Below, piece after piece: positions 1-5,957 of a stretch of 7,518 nt of DNA (positions are counted from its first letter, which is position 1; each line of letters opens with the position of its first letter). This stretch comes from an uncultured Lachnospiraceae bacterium. GTDB taxonomy: Bacteria; Bacillota; Clostridia; Lachnospirales; Lachnospiraceae. Both the position numbers and the translations under genes were made by a program. A model generated the notes under the pieces. That model saw only the letters and a list, made by a program, of their open reading frames with translations, did no database searches and was not told the DNA's origin. Location of the stretch: NCBI GenBank assembly GCA_902782815.1, contig CACZOS010000225.1:1-7518 (forward strand), written 5' to 3'.

Positions 1-757
1 CCTTTAACGCTTTTCTCCCGTATTCTTTAAGCTGCTCAGGTACAGTGGCATTGACATAGTAAGTCATCTCAAGACCTTTATTTACCATATCCGCAACTGA
101 GGGGGGAAACCAGCATGAAGACTCAAAAAGAGGCTGACTGTTGGAATCACAGATGGCGTCATAGGAATAGATATTGCCGAATACAAATTCCTCCATCACG
201 TAAGGTACTGCCGGCTTATGATCGAAGAAATCTTTCAGTTCCTTGTCACTTTCCAGTTTCCATGTATCTTCCGCACCGACACCGATGTCGGGTTTAACGA
301 TCACCGGATAGCCGCCGATCTCTTCCAGGAAGGCCTTTGCGGCATCGATATCGGTGATCTTATGGTTACGTGCCGTTGGGATTCCCGCTTCGCGGTAAAC
401 CGGCTTCATGGATGATTTACTTTTCCAGAGAGCAAGCTCCCCGGGTTGAACACCTGTGGTGATGTTGAAATCCTTTCTCAGCCTTGCGTCCTGTTCCAGC
501 CAGTATTCATTGTTGGACTCCAGCCAGTCAATCCTGCCATACTTAAAAGTGAAAAAAGCTACTGCCCGGTACATACTGTCATAGTTTTCCATACTGTCCA
601 CTTTATAGTATTCGGTCAGTGAAGCCTTCAGCTCATTCGCAAGGTAATCATAGGGACAGTCACCGATTCCCAGAACATTGACTCCATTCCTTTTGAGGCA
701 GTCGCAGAAGTGCCAGTAAGTGTGTGGAAAATTCGGTGATATAAAAATAAAATTCAT
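1..757 (-). CDS. ATP-grasp domain protein, partial (C-terminus beyond the window)
   Basis: The reading frame is open from an ATG at 757 to the window edge, giving 252 codons with no stop. An AAAGGAG ribosome binding site at 764-770, six bases before the ATG, fixes the start. The N-terminus (MNFIFISPNFP) looks like the first beta strand of a pre-ATP-grasp domain. A linker near residues 110-135 (LWKSKSSMKPVYREAGIPTA) matches the segment before the ATP lid of this superfamily. GYPVIVKPDIGVGA at 149-162 supplies the ATP-binding lysine (K155), and VMEEFVFG at 187-194 is the hinge that contacts adenine and ribose. The metal-binding Glu/Asn residues would lie beyond the edge. Such enzymes join a carboxylate to an amine or thiol through an acyl phosphate, in the cytoplasm. 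The substrate cannot be told; related proteins are often labelled carbamoyl-phosphate-synthase-like or biotin-carboxylase-like. It is transcribed away from the rest of the window under its own promoter. Confidence 0.85.
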   Translation of the reverse strand, partial: MNFIFISPNFPHTYWHFCDCLKRNGVNVLGIGDCPYDYLANELKASLTEYYKVDSMENYDSMYRAVAFFTFKYGRIDWLESNNEYWLEQDARLRKDFNITTGVQPGELALWKSKSSMKPVYREAGIPTARNHKITDIDAAKAFLEEIGGYPVIVKPDIGVGAEDTWKLESDKELKDFFDHKPAVPYVMEEFVFGNIYSYDAICDSNSQPLFESSCWFPPSVADMVNKGLEMTYYVNATVPEQLKEYGRKALK

Positions 758-790
758 AGGGAGCTCCTTTCTTTCCCGACAAAATCAAAT

Positions 791-811
791 GATTATGTAT
801 ATATCATAATC
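791..811. promoter_or_regulatory. Inverted repeat, possible operator in the ATP-grasp gene leader
   Basis: Seven-base arms GATTATG (791-797) and CATAATC (805-811) are perfect inverted repeats around a TATATAT centre. The 21-base size fits a dimeric repressor site (for example MarR or GntR type). It lies about 35 bases before the ATP-grasp start codon, inside the predicted leader RNA. AT richness makes a chance palindrome possible, and the regulator is unknown. Confidence 0.4.
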
Positions 812-842
812 CTACCATGGACTGAGTGAGAAACACAAATGA

Positions 843-871
843 TTTTTACGAATCTGATAAATATCTTTCAA
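843..871 (-). promoter_or_regulatory. Predicted sigma-A promoter of the ATP-grasp gene
   Basis: Read on the minus strand, TTGAAA (871-866) is followed after exactly 17 bases by TAAAAA (848-843), which match the -35 and -10 consensus at 5/6 and 4/6. Transcription would begin near 836 and leave a leader of about 80 bases that includes the inverted repeat at 791-811. Confidence 0.5.
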
Positions 872-892
872 TTCTATGACACTTCTATGACA
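872..892. repeat. Tandem 10-bp direct repeat with 11-bp period upstream of the -35
   Basis: TTCTATGACA occurs at 872-881 and again, identically, at 883-892. On the minus strand the two copies (TGTCATAGAA) abut the TTGAAA -35 element of the ATP-grasp promoter. Same-face direct repeats one helical turn apart next to a -35 are typical of OmpR/PhoB-family response-regulator sites. The repeat is seen directly; the regulator is inference. Confidence 0.55.
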
Positions 893-943
893 GATGTTTT
901 GATAGGATGGTTACAGAAAGCAAAAACACTCTGCACAGTTTAA

Positions 944-1645
944 ACAAATAAGACAAAGGAGGAAGGGCATGAAGTCCATCTGACCACCTGCGATGTGTCT
1001 TCCAGAAGAGATGTCCATGAACTCTGTCTGCTGGCGGCAAGCCCGGGAACCATCAAAACGGTGATCCATGCAGCAGGTCTCTCTCCGGCTATGGCAGATC
1101 CGGAGCAGATCATCCGGGTCAATGCCATCGGAACGAAAAATGTGAACATGGAGTTCTTTAAATATATGGATCAGGGAGGAGTCATTGTTGACGTGGCATC
1201 CAGTTCCGCCTACCAGGCTCCCGGAATTCTGGTGAAGCACCAGATCTATGAAATGGCTGAATATGACGAGGATAACTTCTTCAAGCATATGATCCGGGAA
1301 TCAAAGCTGGCACCGGACGAGTATAACAGATCCGGCATGGCCTATGTAATGAGTAAGAATTTTACCGTATGGTATGCACAGAAATGTGCCCATGAATATG
1401 CAGCCAAAGGCATCCGTGTGGTCTCTGTAAGCCCCGGTCTCATCGAGACGGACATGGGATCCAGGGAAGTGGAAATGGCAGATTTCGCGAAGAAGATGAT
1501 CGGGGATACCTGCGAGAAGAGAATGGGAAGACCGGAGGAACTGGGATTCGCCATCGCCACCATCGCGGATGAACGGAACGGCTACCTTTGCGGTATTGAT
1601 ATCCTGATTGACGGCGGTGCGTCTACAGGAAAGAAATTTAAATAG
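944..1645 (+). pseudogene. Short-chain dehydrogenase/reductase, 5'-truncated
   Basis: The open frame runs from just after a TAA at 941-943 to TAG at 1643-1645. SDR similarity starts at once (KEEGHEVHLTTCDVSSR, 956-1006), equivalent to the third Rossmann strand. HAAG (1067-1078), the VNAIGT helix-4 motif, the serine strand VDVASSSAY, the catalytic YVMSK (Tyr and Lys four apart, 1343-1357), the SPG turn and a C-terminal DGGASTG follow in normal order. What is missing is the first 55-65 residues with the TGxxxGxG dinucleotide-binding loop; upstream DNA is AT-rich control sequence and does not encode it in any frame. The first in-frame start codon is GTG at 995, which has no ribosome binding site and would begin inside the fold. 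The AAAGGAGG at 955-962 appears to be coding sequence (K-E-E) and leads only to a four-codon ATG frame at 969. Best read as a decayed remnant; a truncated protein from 995 (216 aa) should not bind NAD(P) normally. Confidence 0.75.
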
Positions 1646-1676
1646 AAAATCCGATAACTATCTGTATATTATGGAG

Positions 1677-1702
1677 GGACAGCTTGATGCTGTCCTTTTT
1701 TT
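1677..1702 (+). terminator. Intrinsic terminator after the SDR remnant
   Basis: A perfect seven-base-pair stem, GGACAGC (1677-1683) and GCTGTCC (1689-1695), closes a five-base loop and is followed by seven T residues (1696-1702). It lies 31 bases after the SDR stop codon and separates it from the GH32 operon. Confidence 0.9.
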
Positions 1703-1717
1703 GATATGATGCTTCTT

Positions 1718-1744
1718 TTAACACGGGATTTATAGTAGAATAAT
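1718..1744 (+). promoter_or_regulatory. Possible promoter of the GH32 operon
   Basis: TTAACA (1718-1723) and AATAAT (1739-1744) each match the -35 and -10 consensus at five of six positions, but the spacer is 15 bases, shorter than ideal. A promoter is expected here because a terminator lies immediately upstream and a gene start 50 bases downstream. No clear sugar-repressor palindrome or catabolite-repression site was found. Confidence 0.4.
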
Positions 1745-1792
1745 GGGGAATACAATAATAACAGTAAAAAAGTTACGAGAGGAGATCAAATC

Positions 1793-3307
1793 ATGTCTGC
1801 CGGTTATCGTCCCCGCTATCATGTTTCCGTACCCTTCGGCTGGGCAAATGATCCGAACGGTACGATCTACTATAATGGGAAAGCACATTTATTCTATCAG
1901 AACTATCCCCATAAGCCTGAATGGGGACCGATGCACTGGGGCCATGTGGTGACGGAGGATTTTGTTCACTGGGAACAACGTCCCACTGCTCTTTATCCTG
2001 ATCAGCCTTATGAGCTTGTATGCGGCTGCTGTTCCGGTTCCGCGGTGGAAAAGGATGGTCAGCTTTATCTCATGTATACAGCCGCACAGCCTATGATGCA
2101 GCGTCAGTGCCTGGCGGTCTCGGATGACGGAGACCATTTCCGGAAAGACCCGGGGAATCCCATATTGACAGCAGAGATGCTTTCGGCGGAGATATATGAG
2201 GAAGATTTTCGTGATCCCCGCATTTTCAAACAGGGAGATACCTATTACATGATCGCAGGCATCAGGTATCTTGAGGACGGGATCCGTATTGAGCCGGCCC
2301 CCACAGACCAGCGGGAGAAAACCAATCCCCTGCAGCCATCTCCGGAGCATAAAAAGGAAGGTTGGGGAAATCTTGGTCTGCTGAAAAGTGACGATCTGTA
2401 TAACTGGTCTTATGTGGGGCATCTCTTATATACCCAGCCGGAGCTTAACCAGGATTTCTATCGTCTGGACGGAGTCTACGAATGCCCGGACTATTTTGTG
2501 GCAGATTCCGGCGAGGAAGTATTGCTGACCAGTCCGCAAAACCTGCCTTCATCGGGCAGTCTCTATCAGAATATCCACTCTGTCCTGTATATGACCGGAC
2601 ACCTGGATTTTGAGACAGGACGCTTCAGCGTTGATCATGTCGGTGAAGTTGACAGCGGTTTTGATTTCTATGCCGCACAGACTCTGCGCATGCCCGATGG
2701 AAGAGTGATCATGATCGCCTGGAAGGAAATGTGGGACAGATCATTCCCTTCCCGTGAAGAAGAGTGGGCGGGAACCTATACCCTTCCACGGGAGCTGACA
2801 GTGGAAGATGGGCAGCTGATCCAGAAACCAGTCCGGGAAATCTGTGCCTGTCGGGCAAACCCGGTACAGAAACCTGAAGTTACAGTAGATGATGATGAGA
2901 TCAGCATTCCCGGTATCGAGGGAAATGTGATTGAACTGAAATTCACTTTAAGGCCCGGCAATGCAAGACGGGCAGGGGTCAAGCTTTTCTGCAGTGAGGA
3001 TCAGGAAACACTTTTGTATTATGATCGGCAGGAAGGGATGATCGTATTTGACAGACGAAGATCCGGTGTACCCATTACAGGCCGGGAGGAGGACGTGGAC
3101 CGCCGCGTCTGCGAGATCGGTGTCAGGGAGAGTATTGATTTTGACCTGTTCCTGGATGTCAGTTCCCTGGAAGCCTTCATCGACGGAGGACGGCATACCA
3201 TGACGGGAAATGTCTATCCGGATCCCCTGCGGGCAAAGGAAATACGTTTTTTTGCCGAGGGAGGAAGCGCTTCCTTTGACAGTCCGGAAAAGTATGACAT
3301 CATCTAA
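1793..3307 (+). CDS. Glycoside hydrolase family 32: sucrose-6-phosphate hydrolase / beta-fructofuranosidase
   Basis: This 504-residue enzyme hydrolyses beta-fructofuranosyl bonds in sucrose, sucrose 6-phosphate or short fructans. All three GH32 catalytic boxes are intact: WANDPNG at residues 17-23 (nucleophile D20), FRDPRIF at 139-145 (transition-state stabiliser D141) and YECPDYF at 229-235 (acid/base E230). The five-bladed propeller covers about 1-345, and the C-terminal beta-sandwich about 360-504 with family motifs YYDRQEGMIVFDRRRSG (409-425) and LDVSSLEAFIDGG (454-466). Length is normal for cytoplasmic family members (450-510 aa). There is no signal peptide, so the substrate must be imported, often phosphorylated by a PTS. 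AGAGGAG at 1778-1784, eight bases before the ATG, fixes the start. It heads a same-strand gene run and ends 17 bases before the YciI-like gene. No PTS, kinase or LacI regulator is in view, so sucrose 6-phosphate versus sucrose or fructo-oligosaccharide cannot be decided. Confidence 0.93.
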   Translation: MSAGYRPRYHVSVPFGWANDPNGTIYYNGKAHLFYQNYPHKPEWGPMHWGHVVTEDFVHWEQRPTALYPDQPYELVCGCCSGSAVEKDGQLYLMYTAAQPMMQRQCLAVSDDGDHFRKDPGNPILTAEMLSAEIYEEDFRDPRIFKQGDTYYMIAGIRYLEDGIRIEPAPTDQREKTNPLQPSPEHKKEGWGNLGLLKSDDLYNWSYVGHLLYTQPELNQDFYRLDGVYECPDYFVADSGEEVLLTSPQNLPSSGSLYQNIHSVLYMTGHLDFETGRFSVDHVGEVDSGFDFYAAQTLRMPDGRVIMIAWKEMWDRSFPSREEEWAGTYTLPRELTVEDGQLIQKPVREICACRANPVQKPEVTVDDDEISIPGIEGNVIELKFTLRPGNARRAGVKLFCSEDQETLLYYDRQEGMIVFDRRRSGVPITGREEDVDRRVCEIGVRESIDFDLFLDVSSLEAFIDGGRHTMTGNVYPDPLRAKEIRFFAEGGSASFDSPEKYDII

Positions 3308-3324
3308 GAACAGGAGGAGATACG

Positions 3325-3624
3325 ATGCAATTCATGATTAAAGCATATGACGGACAGGGTATGCTGGATAAACGGATGGAAGTTCGTCCACGTCACCTGG
3401 AAGGAATGAAAAAGCTGGGCCGGCAGATCATCTGCGCCGGCGGTCTGCTGGATGATGAGGGAAGGATGAAAGGATCTGCATTGGTCATGGAGTTCCCGGA
3501 TCGTGCCGCTCTGGATGAGTATCTGAACAATGAGCCTTATGTGATGGAAGGTGTCTGGCAGAAGATTGAAGTAGAGACCATGAACGTGGTGCTTCTGGAT
3601 GGAGAAAAGTATGGAAAGGTCTGA
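3325..3624 (+). CDS. YciI-like protein
   Basis: A 99-residue protein of the YciI-like ferredoxin-fold (dimeric alpha-beta barrel) family, about the usual size. Family features are the first strand MQFMIKAYD, the helix RPRHLEGMKKL (21-31) carrying the conserved His (H24), the glycine pair of CAGGLLDDEG (38-46), the strand GSALVMEFPD (50-59) and the helix of DEYLNNEPYV (64-73), which corresponds to the usual DPY motif but reads EPY. YciI proteins are thought to be small enzymes with a His-Asp pair; their reaction is mostly unknown. AGGAGG at 3312-3317, seven bases before the ATG, gives strong initiation. The 17-base gap from the GH32 stop and the 14-base overlap with the next gene point to one transcript. 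The family is clear; the role here is unknown. Confidence 0.85.
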   Translation: MQFMIKAYDGQGMLDKRMEVRPRHLEGMKKLGRQIICAGGLLDDEGRMKGSALVMEFPDRAALDEYLNNEPYVMEGVWQKIEVETMNVVLLDGEKYGKV

Positions 3625-4024
3625 AATCCATGAAGGCATGAGAGAACTGCTGGCCATCCGTGTTGCATGTCAGGAACCCTGTTCTGTACAGGGACAGAGA
3701 TACCGGATAGCTATGATTCCCTTCACCGGAGAAGCTTACGGAGACTATTTCCGTGGACAGATAATCGGTACCGGCACGGATACCCAGAAGTTCCAGGAAG
3801 GTCAGCCGGACAGGCTTTCAGCCCGCTATATGCTGGAAGGTAAAGATTATACCGGAGCAGATTGCCGGATTTTCATTGAGAACAGTCTTTACGATGAGGA
3901 GGGCTGGCACCCCATGATCGTAACAGACAGTAAGGCATTGGCTGACTGGGAAGAAAAGGACCTGATCGCAACGGTAGACGGCATAGAAGGCGGTGTGATG
4001 GTCCGGATTTTTGAGAGACAATAA
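3611..4024 (+). CDS. DUF3237 (UPF0311) family protein
   Basis: A 137-residue protein whose layout fits the DUF3237 beta-barrel family: a lead strand, then RIAMIPFTGEAYGDYFRGQII (the family's I-P-x-T-G-G-x-x-x-G-P-x-x-x-G motif, here with E-A-Y-G-D-Y), then a Q-P-D-x-x-x-A-R-Y-x-L-E motif (DRLSARYMLE) and the strand DCRIFIENSLYD. The C-terminal strand VMVRIFERQ also fits. The family has no established reaction. The ATG at 3611 is preferred because GGAG (3601-3604) lies six bases upstream; an in-frame ATG at 3599 lacks a binding site. The start lies within the end of the YciI gene (14-base overlap, other frame), suggesting coupled translation. It ends 13 bases before the MazG-like gene. Confidence 0.72.
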   Translation: MERSEIHEGMRELLAIRVACQEPCSVQGQRYRIAMIPFTGEAYGDYFRGQIIGTGTDTQKFQEGQPDRLSARYMLEGKDYTGADCRIFIENSLYDEEGWHPMIVTDSKALADWEEKDLIATVDGIEGGVMVRIFERQ

Positions 4025-4037
4025 AACAGGAGAAATG

Positions 4038-4367
4038 ATGCGACAGAAAACCATAGACAGGATCCGTAGATTCACGGAGGATCGTGACTGGGACCAGTTC
4101 CATTCCCCCGCTAATATCGCCAAATCCATCGTGATCGAAGCCGCGGAATTACTGGAATGCTTCCAGTGGTCCGAAGATGAATATGATCTGCAGCATGTGA
4201 AGGAGGAGCTGGCGGATGTTCTGGTCTATTGCCAGAATATGCTGGATAAACTGGGATTGGATGCAGACGAGATTGTTAACATGAAAATGTCCCGGAATGA
4301 AGCCAAGTATCCGGTTGAAAAAGCAAAAGGAAAAGCGGACAAATACGACCAGCTCGGGAAATCATGA
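4038..4367 (+). CDS. MazG-like (dCTPase-type) nucleotide pyrophosphohydrolase
   Basis: A 109-residue all-alpha NTP pyrophosphatase, most like the DCTPP1/RS21-C6 branch of the MazG superfamily, which hydrolyses dCTP or modified dNTPs to the monophosphate and pyrophosphate. FTEDRDWDQFHSPANIAKSI (12-31) is the branch signature for nucleotide binding. The metal site is EAAE (E34, E37) and EELAD (E57, D60), the ExxE...ExxD pattern with all four acidic residues present. The tail KYPVEKAKGKADKY is also typical. AGGAG (4028-4032) sits five bases before the ATG at 4038 but only two before the adjacent ATG at 4035, so 4038 is chosen; a TTG at 4011 would overlap the upstream gene without need. It is a house-cleaning enzyme in the cytoplasm. 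Substrate preference (dCTP or damaged nucleotides) is inferred from similarity. Confidence 0.87.
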   Translation: MRQKTIDRIRRFTEDRDWDQFHSPANIAKSIVIEAAELLECFQWSEDEYDLQHVKEELADVLVYCQNMLDKLGLDADEIVNMKMSRNEAKYPVEKAKGKADKYDQLGKS

Positions 4368-4419
4368 TCATCAGCAAACAGAAAACATCAATTTGTCAAA
4401 ACCGGCAGGAGGATTAAGG

Positions 4420-5004
4420 ATGATCGATAAAAACAGCATATACAGAAGAAGACGGTCTATCCGGAGTTATGATACGGACAGACAGATAGACAAGGAAGAT
4501 CTGGCCCTGATCCTGGATGCAGGGACTTATGCTCCCAGCGGGGGGAACAGCCAGACCACACACAGACTGGTGATCACGGACAGGCAGAACCTTGACAAAC
4601 TGGAAGAACTGGTTCAGCAGGAATTTGCCGGGATGGAGATAGAAGAAAATACCTATAAGAGCCTGAAAAACAGTATTCTCCGGTCTAAACAGGGAAACTA
4701 TGTCTATGATTACCGGGCTCCGGTGCTGGTCATTACCGCTAACAGGAAGGGGTATGGGAACGCCATCGCGGATTCGGCCATGATGATCCAGAATATGATG
4801 CTCCGGGCCACTGAACTGGGAATCGGGTCCTGCTATATCAATCAGCTTCACTGGCTTGATGAGAACCCGGTCATCAGAGACTATCTTCTCTCTTTGGGAT
4901 TAAAAGAAAATGAGACAGTGACAGGCGGTGTTGTTTTCGGCTATGCCAAAGTATGGCCGGAAACAGAGCTTAAGAGAGAGGGTAACCCGGTAACCTTCAT
5001 CTGA
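4420..5004 (+). CDS. Nitroreductase family protein (FMN-dependent)
   Basis: A 194-residue flavoenzyme of the nitroreductase fold, which uses FMN and NAD(P)H to reduce nitro compounds, quinones or related acceptors as a homodimer. FMN-phosphate contacts are RRRRSIRSY (9-17) with the conserved Arg-Ser pair, and APSGGNSQ (38-45). ADSAMMIQNMMLRATELGIGSCYI (117-140) contains the usual dimer-core helix and the G-I-G-S flavin loop, and GGVVFGYAK (169-177) is the last core strand. It belongs to the short class without a ferredoxin extension. AGGAGG at 4407-4412, seven bases before the ATG, decides the start; an in-frame ATG at 4297 would lie inside the MazG gene. It follows MazG by 52 bases and is the last gene of the run, convergent with the DUF5131 gene nine bases away. 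The native substrate is unknown. Confidence 0.88.
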   Translation: MIDKNSIYRRRRSIRSYDTDRQIDKEDLALILDAGTYAPSGGNSQTTHRLVITDRQNLDKLEELVQQEFAGMEIEENTYKSLKNSILRSKQGNYVYDYRAPVLVITANRKGYGNAIADSAMMIQNMMLRATELGIGSCYINQLHWLDENPVIRDYLLSLGLKENETVTGGVVFGYAKVWPETELKREGNPVTFI

Positions 5005-5013
5005 TTTACCGGA

Positions 5014-5841
5014 TCATCCCCCGCTTATGTCCAGGCCCGCCTTATGGGCCTGGTCGTGCTGATATCTCCGGGGAATATTATATGTTTTCCCGTCCTTGAT
5101 CAGTCTGGCGCCGGTCTGGTGATAGGAGAAAGCGGCACCATATTCGGAACACTGCCTTTGAAGGTCCACCACCCATTCATAAAGACAGGGACGTGCATCC
5201 GGACCGGACTCGCCCCCGGCTGAAACCAGCCGGATCTGACCCGGGTAATTCCGGAAATAAGGACGCAGATCCACAGCAGTCAGCATCGGTTCCACCATGA
5301 CGGATTTGTGCCTGATCGGAAGATTCAGATAGATGGGGAGCCTCAGATCAGCTGCCCATTGATTCTCACAGGTCACGGCAATTCGCACATGGTCCCAGCC
5401 ATCATTCCAGTCGGAGGGAAGGTGGTCAGAGATCCGTTCCGGTCGTTTGGTGATCATAAAAAAGGTGCAGTCCGACCGATCTCTCATCATATCCCAGGCT
5501 GCCGGCCGCCACCGGTCGGCGTCCGCATGGAAAAAATCAGAGGAAAAGCAGGTGTGGAAGTGGGATCCCGATGGAATCTTATATCTTCCCGTATATGCAC
5601 CTGTCCGGAGTCTGCTTACGGGCAGGCTGAAGCTTTTTGTTTTGTTCACCACTGACGGATCCTTTCCTACGGATTCGTCCCTCCGGTACATATAGCAGTG
5701 CATGCAGCCGGGGCTTACTTTTGTGCATCCGTGCCAGGCATTCCAGGTTGCCGTAACAGGACTGCGGGGATCCGGGCTGACCGGATCCGGGGGAAACAGA
5801 TTAAGTTGTTGGTATTTTGTACGTACATCGTCCCACTTCAT
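5014..5841 (-). CDS. DUF5131 (phage Gp37/Gp68) family protein, radical-SAM-like cysteine motif
   Basis: A 275-residue protein matching the DUF5131 family in all its signature stretches: WNAWHGCTKVSPGCMHCY (33-50) with cysteines C39, C46 and C49 (CX6CX2C, presumed to hold an iron-sulfur cluster), SSDFFHADADRW (100-111), FFMITKRPERI (127-137), VRIAVTCENQWAADLRLP (152-169), VMVEPML (181-187) and GGESGPDARP (209-218). The family is related to radical-SAM proteins such as spore photoproduct lyase, but its reaction is not established; it is known from phages and many bacteria. The N-terminus carries a proline-rich repeat PDPVSPDPRS (18-27). The ATG at 5841 is the only reasonable start, though its binding site (GTGAAGAAG) is weak. 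Expression appears to start at the promoter 5936-5964 under a LexA box, with an approximately 88-base leader. The three-Cys-motif partner gene often adjacent to this family is absent here. Confidence 0.85.
   Translation of the reverse strand: MKWDDVRTKYQQLNLFPPDPVSPDPRSPVTATWNAWHGCTKVSPGCMHCYMYRRDESVGKDPSVVNKTKSFSLPVSRLRTGAYTGRYKIPSGSHFHTCFSSDFFHADADRWRPAAWDMMRDRSDCTFFMITKRPERISDHLPSDWNDGWDHVRIAVTCENQWAADLRLPIYLNLPIRHKSVMVEPMLTAVDLRPYFRNYPGQIRLVSAGGESGPDARPCLYEWVVDLQRQCSEYGAAFSYHQTGARLIKDGKTYNIPRRYQHDQAHKAGLDISGG
5031..5053. other. Hairpin between convergent genes, inside the DUF5131 3' end
   Basis: CCAGGCCC (5031-5038) and GGGCCTGG (5046-5053) form a perfect eight-pair GC-rich stem with a seven-base loop, 27 bases beyond the nitroreductase stop. 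There is no U-tract on either side, so it is not a canonical intrinsic terminator. It may slow or stabilise the 3' end of the plus-strand operon transcript, or simply reflect the codons for the DUF5131 tail. Confidence 0.35.
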
Positions 5842-5917
5842 GCTTCTTCACTCTTATGTTTCTGCAGGTGTCGGGTCAGCCGGAGACTTTCCCGGACCTT
5901 TGCATGACAGATAAAAT

Positions 5918-5931
5918 CGAACGTTTGTTTG
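5918..5931. promoter_or_regulatory. LexA (SOS) box between DUF5131 and Nudix genes
   Basis: On the minus strand the site reads CAAACAAACGTTCG. Against the Gram-positive LexA (DinR) consensus CGAAC-RNRY-GTTYG it matches at every fixed or degenerate position except the second (A for G). It covers the predicted transcription start (about 5929) of the DUF5131 promoter and also overlaps a possible -35 for the Nudix gene on the other strand. LexA bound here would block RNA polymerase; cleavage of LexA after DNA damage would release it. The lexA gene itself is not in the window. Confidence 0.72.
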
Positions 5932-5957
5932 TTCTATTTTAACATACAGAATATCAT
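5929..5957 (+). promoter_or_regulatory. Possible promoter of the Nudix gene
   Basis: On the plus strand TTGTTC (5929-5934) lies 17 bases before TATCAT (5952-5957), a weak -35 (3/6) with a good -10 (5/6). Transcription would begin near 5964 and leave a short leader containing AAAGGAG at 5970-5976. The -35 overlaps the LexA box, so the same site could control both directions. Confidence 0.4.

Noticed and set aside
115..415. Short plus-strand open frames near the left edge
   Set aside because: They are antisense to the ATP-grasp gene, which is open through the edge and has the ATP-binding motifs.
955..983. AAAGGAGG followed by ATG (969) as a true gene start
   Set aside because: The ATG frame ends after four codons (M-K-S-I-stop). 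In the SDR frame the same bases read K-E-E-G-H-E, which aligns with the family, so the motif is probably coding sequence that happens to resemble a binding site.
911..1288. 125-codon open frame on the minus strand
   Set aside because: Antisense shadow of the SDR remnant; the plus-strand translation carries the SDR motifs.
1743..1952. 69-codon open frame starting before the GH32 gene
   Set aside because: It overlaps the start of the GH32 gene in another frame, lacks a binding site, and its sequence is the leader followed by a frame-shifted GH32 reading.
1889..2422. 177-codon open frame on the minus strand
   Set aside because: It lies wholly inside the GH32 gene, whose catalytic motifs are intact; the translation shows no recognisable fold and has no ribosome binding site.
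3265..3276. Perfect 12-base palindrome GGAAGCGCTTCC
   Set aside because: It lies inside the C-terminal coding part of the GH32 gene and is explained by codons for G-S-A-S; there is no promoter nearby.
5308..5695. Overlapping plus-strand open frames opposite the DUF5131 gene
   Set aside because: The minus-strand protein matches the family throughout; the plus-strand frames have no binding site or recognisable domain.
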